Below, piece after piece: positions 8,803-18,396 of a stretch of 64,000 nucleotides of DNA. Within the stretch, counting starts at the first letter, position 1, and the number at the start of each line of letters is the position of its first letter. The stretch is taken from assembly GCF_001680005.1 (NCBI RefSeq), contig NC_033566.1, forward strand, positions 930,001 through 994,000. Direction: 5' to 3'. Both the position numbers and the translations under genes were made by a program. Source of the stretch: Plasmodium coatneyi (lineage: Eukaryota; Apicomplexa; Aconoidasida; Haemosporida; Plasmodiidae). The notes under the pieces were generated by a model. It did no database searches. It had not been told where the DNA came from and worked only from the letters and a program-made list of their open reading frames with translations.

Positions 8803-10721
8803 ATGGCAGCAGTAAACGTAAGGAAGCAGGAAGGAAGGAGGAGGAGCTTCCTCCTCCTTCCTTCCTGCTTCCTTCCCTCCTTTTCTTTCCTTTTCTTTCC
8901 CCTTTTTTTGAACACTACAAAAGAGCACATAAAAGGGGGATGCACATATATATATATATATATTCCCATGTATAATATAATAAAATAAAAAAAGAATGAA
9001 GGAAAATACACATATATATAGAAAAACATACACACTTACACATATGTATTCCACACACCCTCTTTTTTGTCAACTATTCATATTTATAGATAATAGATCC
9101 AAAGAATTTACCTTCATGGACCCACTACTATGATAAATTCCAAAACAGCCAGGAAACAAAGTGTGACGATAAGAATGGTTGCAACGATGAAATAGAGAAG
9201 TATCAATTGGGAGATAGGGGTCTTCGGGTGCATGAACACAAACTTCAGAAAGCCCTGGGCCATATATACAAAGAATTCAGGCAAAAAGATGAAAAATCTC
9301 CCGCAAATTTGGCACCAGCTGAATGTAAAGCACGCCATTTCTTTTATTATTGGATAGGGGAACAATTACCTCAAAACACTGCAAAAGGTCAACCTTTCTC
9401 TCTTATCATAAGTCTCCTTTGCAGAACTATAAATAATCCAGATGGGAAGCAATCATGTAAAATTCGCTGTGATGATGAAGAAGTTAACAAGGACCTCTTC
9501 ACTAATAGAAAAATAATATTCGACTTCTGGTATGACCATTTTACTATACAAGAACTGTTCGAAAATAGTGGTTCCCAAAGTCTTGAGAAATGTGAAAGGT
9601 ACTTGGAGGGCGTAAAAACAGCACGCAACGCCGTTGTTGTAAATTGTGCGGAGGATACTAATCGTAATTACTGTAGAGATTTTTGGAACGTAAATAGGAC
9701 AAAAATTAACGAGGAAGTACAAAAATTGCAATCTAAATTAGAATCTGCACGAAAAAGTGCACAACAAGCAAAAGAATCCATATCCACCAAATTAAACAAC
9801 GCCATCCATCAAGCAAATAAAGCTTCTACCCTTTCTTCTGCTTTCGGCACTTTAGCAGCATTAGAATTACCAGCATTGGCATATTTTCTATATAAGGTAA
9901 AAACTACAACAATAGTTGTGAAATATAAATAATAGTAGATTTTCCTTCCTTCCCTCCTCCTTAGACCCTTCCTTTGCTTCCTCCTCCCTTACACCCTTCT
10001 GCCCTTCCTCCTTAGACCCTCCTTCCTTCCTCCTTCTTTTACCCTTCCTTCCATAGACCACTTCTTTTCCTTCCTTCCACCCACCTACCACCCTACCAAC
10101 CCTAACAACGTTCCTTCCTTCCTGCCACCTAACAATATTCCTTCCTTCAAACCTAACACCACACTAACAACCCTTCCTTCTACCAACCACCCCTAACACC
10201 ACCTTCCTTACACCTATCACGTAACAACCTTCCTTCCACCCACCTAACAACCCTAACAACCTTTCTTCGTTCCACCACTAACAACCACCAACCCACCTAT
10301 CAACCTTCCTTCCACCAACCACCGACCTAACAATCATGCTTTATTACATCCTAACAACTTCCTTCGACCCCTAATCCTTTCATTCTACCACCCCTAACAA
10401 CCTACCTACCACCGAACAATCGTCCTTCTCTTCTTGCAGTATAAACCATGGTCTTCTTGGTTTGGTAATAATTCTGGAGGAAGAAGGAGCAACAACAATA
10501 TAAAGAGAAGATCCGCTGAGAGCACCTTTGATACATTCACAGAAGTCAGCTCAACATATGATTCAGCGACTGAAGGTTCCACAATAGGTGACTTAACGGG
10601 AGAAAATTCCATTGTACGTCCTGCTGGTGCCACATACACAAAACCGTCTACCCGAGAAACGGAAAGAACAAATAATAATACGAGCAGTCACCGGAATAAT
10701 ATAGGTTACGGTCGCATTTAA
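8803..10721 (+). CDS. KIR3: KIR/PIR-family variant antigen
   Basis: Three exons: 8803-8817 (five codons, MAAVN, donor GTAAGG), 9090-9896 and 10440-10721, all phase 0, 367 residues. Exon 2 opens with LPSWTHYYDKF, the usual KIR start of the cysteine-rich domain, followed by HFFYYWIGEQLPQN and IIFDFWYDHFTI. A stem resembling a coiled coil (QKLQSKLESARKSAQQ) leads to the membrane segment ending AYFLYK. Exon 3 gives the tail YKPWSSWFGNNSGGRRS. The first 30 coding residues are missed if translation is started at a non-ATG codon inside exon 2; the upstream ATG exon restores the normal family start. Intron 1 contains a long hairpin immediately after the donor; intron 2 (9897-10439) is a degenerate CT-rich minisatellite. 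Confidence 0.93.
8820..8874. repeat. perfect 26-bp inverted repeat at the KIR3 exon 1 donor site
   Basis: Positions 8820-8845 (AAGGAAGCAGGAAGGAAGG...) are the exact reverse complement of 8849-8874, with a GCT loop at 8846-8848. The left arm starts two bases into the intron, so the donor consensus GTAAGG overlaps the stem. Purine/pyrimidine asymmetry is complete apart from the loop and two positions in each arm. Confidence 0.97.
9945..10430 (+). repeat. degenerate CT-rich minisatellite in KIR3 intron 2
   Basis: Imperfect units built from CTTCCTTCCACC, ACCACC and CCTAACAACC. This is the complement of the motifs in the KIR2 intron 2 array, hence the same strand relative to the gene. Units vary more and have no fixed period, suggesting an older or more diverged version. 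Confidence 0.85.
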
Positions 10722-11430
10722 CACCATTGTAATGTAACACATTTGGAATGTAACACTTTGGAATGTAACACTTTGGAATGTTGAATGAGTGTGTGCCCCT
10801 CCCTCAAGAGGGGGAGGGGACGAACATAAATAACACCGTGAACACAATTTATATACAGTGTAAGGAATAAAAAAAGAGACATTTTCTTCTTTTTCCCTAC
10901 ATTCCTTTTTCTTTTTTTTCCTTCTTTTTTTTTTCTGTATCTCCCGTCCATAAGAGATGTTTCTCGTTTAATATTCTTCCCAACCAAACTTCTAATTTCC
11001 TTTTTACCTTCCTTATCCAAAGGATGTTTTTATTTTTTGAGAGGACATTATAAAAAGGCGCGACATTTTTTCGCAGGAAAAAGCCACACGTTGACTGCAG
11101 ATATTGAAGCTCGCCTTGCTGTATATACAGGAACGCAAAAATAATCTTTTTTTTTTTTTTCCCCTTTTTTACGTAAAGGTGCTGAATTTTTAATGAGCGC
11201 ATAAATGTGAAAATACATGAATGTGATAATAGATTCACTTCTATACGTGTCAAATTGTGTGATTCATTTTTCAAAAAATTGCAACGCTGCTTTTAAAATC
11301 AGTGTAACAGTTGTCTTGTATTTTGCCTGTGCGGAATTTTTTTTTTTTTTCCTCCCCCCTTTTCGCTTGTTTCCCGCAACATTCACACAGCACGGCTAGC
11401 ACCCTTATATTAACTGCTTTCCCCCCCAAA
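10722..11430 (+). other. KIR3 3' flank (right inverted-repeat copy) and CPW-WPC upstream region
   Basis: 10722-10920 is the right-hand copy of the KIR 3'-flank repeat, with three tandem GGAATGTAACAC(A/T)TT-like units at about 10733-10779. From about 10920 the sequence becomes unique; it should include the promoter and 5' UTR of the next gene. Poly-T tracts occur at about 11144-11160 and 11336-11350. No other gene was recognised. Confidence 0.7.
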
Positions 11431-13686
11431 ATGAAAAGCGCGTGCGTAGTTGTCTTTTCCTTCCTTTTGCTTGTTGCTTCGCAGGGCATTTGCGTTTGCT
11501 ACAAAAATCCTCGCTTCAGTTCCCTGGCGATCAAGTCCGAAAAGGACTTATCGGAGTAATGGGGAAGACGAATTTTCCAGTCCACACAAGGATAATTGCC
11601 AACGCATTTTACATCTCCATGTGTTCCCTTCCATTTTTACGCATTCCCAACCGATGAGGTATAAGCAAATTTCACTGCCCCCTTTTTAGTGACTTGAGCG
11701 AATTGAACAAACTAAACGAAGAGCTAATTTCAAACGAAAGAGAAAATGAAGACGACGACGAGGATGACTATGAAGAGGAAAATCTCGAAAATTCCAATTT
11801 TGATGACATAGCTCGGGAGAGCCTCGAAAATGTGAGTTACTACTTTTATATACCAGCATTTTCACGTGGACCTTCGCAGATGCATGCACATATGAATAGC
11901 CATTTTCTCCTTTTTCTTTAAAAGGCCGAGGGGCAGGCAACTGTTGACCTTGAAAATGTAGAAATGGATAAACTCCTGGACGAAGGTTTTTTTTTTTTTT
12001 TTTTTCTTCTTCTACCCTTCTTTAGCACCCCTATGATTCTTTACCTTTACACACTCTGCTCATTTAACCCTTTTAAGAAATATTCAGGATAATTCAGGAA
12101 CGACTGAAAAAGTTATGGTTAGGCAGGAAGGCACCAACTGTCGAATGATTCTTCCGGTCCTGCCGTTTTAGAGTTGCCACTTAGAGCTCATGACAATTTT
12201 GGCCTTCTTATGGTGCCCCCATTTAGGTACATTGGGAGTTGCAGGAGGGATTACTCCGGTGTCTGTCCTTTGGGTTAGCAAAGAGGGAGAAAGAAAACAC
12301 ATTGCTTGAAAATACGAAATGAAAGCTCGTCCACCGCACAATTAAAAACAGAATTACTCATTTGCGTGCTAACATTTTGAAATGCAAAAAAAAAAGAAAA
12401 AAAGGATGAAGATATAATGTTTGCACTTGTGCCAAAATTTACAGTGGAATGTCTGCCTCCACAGCAGCGGAGTTTTATGGGTGACTACACTCCTATTACC
12501 ACTGCGCTTTTCTCTTTTCTAAGGATGGAAAGTATCCGCTTATGATGAGAATCTTTGCATCCCACCTGAAACGTACGAAGGACCGTAAGTTCTCCAAAAA
12601 AAAAAAAGGAAAAAATTCATCCTGACCTAGTGCAGTTACCCTGATACGTGTGTTCACCCTTTTGGTTAGCATGCCACTGGTCTTGTTTCGCTTCGTTGTT
12701 TTATTTATTTCATCACTATCCCCTTCGTGCAGATGCAGATCGATAGATTTTTCGAACAGCACAAATGTCGACAAGGAACTTTTCGCGTGGAAGTGTGAAG
12801 TGGAGTGGCCCTGCACGAACCGTAAGAGCAGAAATTTTATGTTGGGGGAGAAGCGAAGGGGCTGCCACACCTTCCCTGTATGATCATTTTGGTAAAACAA
12901 TGCACCTATTTTTCACTAACATGGTGGAAAAAAATAAAAAAAACCATTACTATAAATGCTTTCCCTTTTTTAAGCCCCCAAATTAAGAGTCATGGAAAAG
13001 TGCCCCTTCAGATGGACCCTCGTGGGGAGTAATTTGTGCATAGCACCGGAGGTAAGTGCAAACCGCGCAGCGCGTTTTATTCATCTCGCGAGGAAAAAAA
13101 AAAGTAGACATGCAGATAGGCAAATATCATGCTTATTACACTTACAAACGGGTTTAATATGGTGCTCGAATGCTGAGTCTAGGATTTGGAGCAAAAGGGC
13201 AGTGAAACACTTGCAGCACCACACGCATATGCATGCCTAACTTTGAAAGTTGTGAATGGGAAACACTTCAGATAAAAATTCATGGCGCCGATATTTTACC
13301 CCCCATTTGAAGGATTACATTGGAAGGTGCTCCCCCGCCATGGACTTCGCAAATTACGATTACGAGACACGCGTTAGATGGGCCACTGAATGTAAAAGGA
13401 GAAATGGGAAAAAGGGGAAGAAAATAAGATCCCACGGATACACAAAATAGCATATGCCTTTACCAGAACAGTTGTCTTCTTTTCTCTTTCCACCATGGCT
13501 AACTGCACCATTTTGACATTTTTTTCTTGCGCGTCCTTTGAACCATATTTAGGTAACGTCCAGTGGGCTCCTGTAACTCAATCTGCACCTAAAATTGCAA
13601 AATCGAAGGACGGAATTTTGAGGACCTCCTCCGGGGGTCCCGTGGAAGAAAGTGGAAACATTATAAAAATCGTCCCAAGAAAGTGA
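11431..13686 (+). CDS. CPW-WPC family protein (ookinete/zygote surface), ten exons
   Basis: Ten exons can be joined with GT-AG sites and continuous phase: 11431-11555, 11690-11831, 11925-11985, 12078-12117, 12227-12273, 12524-12584, 12733-12821, 12990-13051, 13313-13391, 13553-13686, giving about 279 residues. A signal peptide (MKSACVVVFSFLLLVAS) is followed by an acidic stretch (NEDDDEDDYEEE). Then come two CPW-WPC modules. The first is complete: CPLGW, LCIPPETYEGPC, WKCEVEWPC. The second has CPFRW, LCIAPE/DYIGRC and RWATECNVQW, but ends APV where WPC is expected. Proteins of this family are secreted and appear on zygotes and ookinetes in the mosquito. The gene is the first conserved one to the right of the KIR cluster. 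Exon 4 (40 bp) and the short acidic exons are the least certain. Confidence 0.9.
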
Positions 13687-14118
13687 TTTTTCTTTTTTTT
13701 AAATTTGGAGCAAATATTGTGTCGCTTTTTCTTCCCATAAATGTGCTTATCCGTTTTCATAAAATAGTCAATTATTTGAGCATCACTTATTTTTAAAAAT
13801 ACAAAGTTTTATTAAAAATGTAAAAATTTTACAAAATGGTATGTTAATTAAAAAAAAAATTATGAACAGAACATCCGGGATGAGGGGGGAACAAGTTAGA
13901 GGTAGGGAAAAGTAAATTATGCCAAGAAAAAAGTGGACCCCTATATTTTTGCTATAAAGATGAGAGAATTTTTTCACAGACGTAACATTTTATCATATAC
14001 AAATGAGCAATGGGGTCGCAAATAAACGCAGATGGTTATATTCAAATGGTGAAAAAAAAAAAAAAAAAAAATTAGCTGATTTGTGGTTTCCCAAACGGCA
14101 TGCTGCTAATTTCGAGAA
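13687..14118. other. spacer between convergent CPW-WPC and CRAL/TRIO genes
   Basis: AT-rich 3' flanks of two convergent genes, with a poly-A run at about 14052-14070. No gene or structured element was seen. Confidence 0.7.
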
Positions 14119-15378
14119 TTACTGATTTTTTAATTTTAACAGATTATTGTTAATTTCTGTCTTCACTTCCTCTGGGTTCAAGTTTAGCGGATCATCCAAC
14201 TCGTTTTTAAATCCCGGGATGCAGCCATTTTCGCACCTACACTTTCCCCCCAGGTAGGAAGGAATGTTCTGCAAAAAAGAAAAAATAAAATAAAATAAGC
14301 GGTTTGTTTTTTCACATGCAGATGGACGCTTTTGGCACATCCTCATAAGCTGACTTGTGCGTAGCAACCCCGATGCGCATTTCCCTGTCTATCTTTTGCG
14401 ACCTACATTTTTATCTACTAGTACAGAGAACCATTCGCAATCCGCAGGTTCCTTGTTCGAAATAATTTTGGGGATTTCTAATTTGTTCAGCGTCCTGCGG
14501 CTTATCCCGAAGGTCTTAAGAGTTTCTATGGTTATTCTTATGTAGGACGGGGCGTTTATTAGGTACTGAACGGAAGGGGGGGAAGATGCGACGTTACGCA
14601 ATGTTAATGTGTGCTATGAGAAGGGACGTACTCGAGGAGAAGTATAAGTGGGAAAATACGCCTCTATATATGTGCCCGATCAAATGCAGTAGGCGCTCTT
14701 CACCATCAAGCATGCACGTGTGCGGCTCAAAAGGAAGGGACCTACCGTTTTTCCAACCAACTGCGGATGCAGAAATTCGGACAGTTTTGACGTGTTGGCA
14801 AAAACTCTCAAAAATCTCCTATCAAATTTTTTCAACATAAATCCTTTTAAGTCGATAAAGCGAAAGGTTCGACAGATGAAGTTATGTTTTTTTGTGTTTT
14901 CATTACATACAACGAATTCATGTTCATTGGAGTAGACAATATAATCAATTAGGATACTTTCGGGGACGTGATCCAGGAGAAGGGTAAAATTACATAACTT
15001 AAGTCTGCCAATAACAATTGGTTGCTTATCTATGGTTGTCTTATGCGTACATGCAGCTAGGGACTTTTTTATTAGGGAATAATATGGCTTTATTCTAATT
15101 GGCAATATAACGTCTTCATCCGTTTTGAAGCATACTTTATTATTTTTTAGTAATGGCTGAATGTTGGTTTTCCTCCAAAGAATCGCTTTTTCAATGGAGT
15201 CTGCCGCTTCATCTAACTTTTCTCCATAGGAAAGAATGTACCTTACTATTATCGAATCCTCCGTCTTTTCGCTTATATTTTTTGTTTTCAATATGGACTT
15301 TATTTTCTTTATTTGTTCTCCATATTTCTTTATCAGTGCATCTAAGTTAGATGACAGCGCCCCCGCGTCCAAAGTCAT
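14119..15378 (-). CDS. CRAL/TRIO (Sec14-like) domain protein
   Basis: Three exons on the minus strand, 14746-15378, 14407-14565 and 14119-14268, all phase 0, 313 residues. The N-terminal helical part contains ILWRKTNIQPLL, the usual lead-in of Sec14-type proteins. The lipid-binding domain spans the exon junctions: FRFIDLKGFMLKKFDRRFLRVF, then YLINAPSYIRITIETLKTFG, then NIPSYLGGKC, matching the family order of a helix, the INAP strand and a late xLPxxxGG loop. Such proteins carry a small lipid or other hydrophobic ligand between membranes; the ligand here is unknown. No signal peptide or membrane segment is seen. The gene is divergent from the cullin gene. Confidence 0.88.
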
Positions 15379-16468
15379 ATTTAACTTTTCGTGGGCACTT
15401 GGGGATTAGGGTGGTCGTCAGGGGTGCTTAAAAAGTATAATGTGGGTTTTCGATTTCGGCCAGGGGGTAATGCAACTGCGGAGTGCATGTGCTCCGGTCA
15501 GTGCTCCTTTACTGTGTTTGCAAGCATGCACACGTAGTCTCCCTCTCAGTGTGAACAGTTCTTTCGTTTCCCTATTATTTGGATCCTTTTCGAAGAAAAA
15601 AAGGAAAACACGTTAAAGGGAAAAGAAAAATTTCGCAGTGTCATAAGTTAACAAATTTAAACATATGATTTCCTTGCATTTAAAAAGAGCAGCTACTAAC
15701 AAAACTTGAGATGCTCTAACAAAATGTATAATACTTAACACGGATAGACGATGGACACAATTTCTCATAATTTGGTAAACTTTCCGCAATTTTATCGAAT
15801 TGTGTTGGTATATATCACAATTTTGTCATATGCGTCTTCCCCCCTCTACGTGTACAGATATGCGTGCACTCATATGTTAGGATATGTTGGGAACAAAAAA
15901 AAGGGAAAGGAAAAATATAGGAAAATAAAAACAAAACGTCAACCCTAAGAATAAGCTATTAAATCCAGTATGTTATTATAGGGTACAAGGGACAAAGTTG
16001 GACAAAAAAAGTAAATGAAAAGGGGAAAAAAAAAAAAAAAAAAACATTACATTATTAAATTGCATTACACTACCGCTATGCACTGCAGCACTTGGTCACT
16101 ACAAAGGAATTAACTGCATAACAATGAATCATGTCAGAAACAAGCGAGAAAATTAGACAAAATTAAAATGTGTCCAAGTGCGAATATGAGGCATTTTTTC
16201 ATCTTAATTAAAAATACTCATTTAAAAAGTGAAAAACAGTTTCCCCCTTGCGTGTTGAAAAAAAAAAAAAAAAAAAAGTATACACAAATTTACATAACTT
16301 CAAAATGTGCATATGGAAGGATTAAGACCAACACTGCGCCACTAACTCTCCATAAAAATTTACTGACATATTTGCGAACGTAAATGTAGTATTAGATTAA
16401 AGGGGAAACTTCATAATGGCCATTTAACGTAACAACAAAAGCTATTTTACAGCTAGCTAAAAAATCAC

Positions 16469-16502
<34 letters not shown>

Positions 16503-18396
16503 TGCATAAAGTTTGGGGAGCGGAAACGCTAGCGTGTGACGTTCGACAGGGGTAATAAAAAAACACGGGGTCAGTAAAGCGGCCTGAAAAATGGTGGACT
16601 CCAGTACAAGGCGCTGGGACGAACTCCAGTGTAAGTGGGGAGGCAAAAATCGGAAAAGACCGAGACTGTTTGACACAAATGGGGCAAAATGACAACACTG
16701 AAATATAGTAGCACGAATGAGACAGTGGGGACAGTACGATGTTGTAGGAAGACACGAAAATGGGAAGATGGGGTGGGTCAAAAGGTGACAACGCGAGCAC
16801 AAACTGGGAAACAGCTAGATGAGCACATTCCTTTTACGCATTGTTAAAAAAAAAAAAAAAAGTTCGTGCAAATGAACGCTTAAATGAATGAATAAATTTA
16901 AAACAAAGTTGAAAGCAAATAGTTAAACGTGTCCCCGCCTTTTGTAAATCTGTTTTCTCACATTCCTTCATGTGCGTATACACATTTGGATAGTATAAAA
17001 TGGGAATGTCACACGTCGTCGGTCATATGTTTGGGAAAATGCATTCACGTAAAGAAGGTTGGTCAATCCTCCCACGTTGCTTATACGTATGTACATACAT
17101 ACTCAATTACACGGTTCAAATTTGCATAAAAGGTCAAACTGGTTCTTTAACATAAACACATGAAAAAATACGCAGCGCATGTCACATAAATGTGAGTACA
17201 TGGAACTATAAGTTATTCACAGTGGTCGCTTCGTTTTGGCTTCTTTAAATATTTATCATTTTAAAAGAAGGGGAGAAATCGTAAGAAAATTAAAAACACC
17301 CATATGGAAATATATAAGTATAAATCGCAGCACAGATATTGCAATATGCATAAAAAAAGGTAACCACATATGTAAGCACGTGTATGTATATTTACGTATG
17401 TTGCTTCATTCCCAGTGGTGGGTACACAACCTCCTCACAAGTTGGCTTCTTATGTGTAATGTAAAATACATGGATGATCACCCAATTAATAAGCAGGAGC
17501 ATTTTTTCAGCATAAATAATATAGCACAGGAAAAAAAAAAAAAAAACGTTATTCCTTTTGTTTCCCTCCCCATTTGCTTAATTTTTTTTTTTTTTTTTAT
17601 CACATTTTACGCTTGGCTTTTCTCAACCTGGGTCCGTATAAAAAAAAAAAAAAATTAAGCAAATGGGGCATTATTTTGTCTTTGCCACTACTACAATATA
17701 TGTGAAGTTATTGCAAAAAGTAAAATATCTCCGTGCGTAGTGGCAACAAATTTATTCAAAAAGGCATTGTAATTTTCGTTGCGATTTTCGATGCATGCCA
17801 TTTTACACGTACATATGTAAATAACACAGTATAGTGATTTCGTAGAAGGTTGAATATGCCACAGCAGGGATGGAAAGACTCTTCGTTTGCGTGAACTCAC
17901 CGACGGCAAAACTGGTGGCTCCAGTTAATCGCCGCAAAGCCTTATTCATGGCTTTCGAATGATCGTGTAAATTAGTGAAGAAGAATCACTCACCATTATC
18001 GTTAAAGCAGAATGCGTAATTTTAAGTTTGACCGCCGTTTTTCCTTGGAGAATGAATTGAAAAATTCGCGAGCGCCTCGATTTTGGCGAAGTGCACATAA
18101 GTAGTGTGGGCGCGTATAATAATACATTATGAGTTTGAATGGAATGACCACGGAAATTTCCCATTTTTTTGCAGAACACATTTGCAAGCCTCCTTTTGGC
18201 CCCGTTTGTATACATGTTTATATGTATAAATATATTGTGTATATTATTATGTTACGTTTCTTTTCACGACCACACGCCCGCGTTAATCTGGCGTTTTGCA
18301 CGAATTCATAATTGTGACCAGACAGTCCCACCCCCCCATGCGCACTGCACACTTTTGTCTGCTTCCTCAATTTATAAAGAAAGGAAAGTGTAAAAA
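15379..18396. other. long divergent promoter region between CRAL/TRIO and cullin
   Basis: Three kilobases without a convincing gene. Poly-A/T tracts are frequent (about 16026-16045, 16259-16278, 16468-16497, 17528-17546, 17640-17655). A noticeably less AT-rich, purine-rich stretch lies at about 16500-16810. Open frames within (for example plus 17236-17658, minus 16392-16802) contain homopolymer-encoded runs and no domain. Confidence 0.6.

Noticed and set aside
9207..9932. KIR3 started at the non-ATG codon 9207 and ended at 9932
   Set aside because: The family N-terminus (LPSWTHYYDKF) is in frame upstream of it, and the 9897 GTAAAA donor leads to the conserved tail exon at 10440.
10733..10779. 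GGAATGTAACAC tandem units considered as a separate regulatory array
   Set aside because: They are a local expansion inside the KIR 3'-flank repeat; the KIR2 copy has fewer units, so no independent feature is claimed.
16392..16802. 136-codon minus-strand frame in the cullin upstream region
   Set aside because: It includes a Lys run from a poly-T tract and shows no family features; the underlying GC-richer patch is noted as possible ncRNA instead.
17236..17658. 140-codon plus-strand frame
   Set aside because: Composition driven by poly-A/T (Lys and Phe runs), no acceptor/donor logic and no domain.
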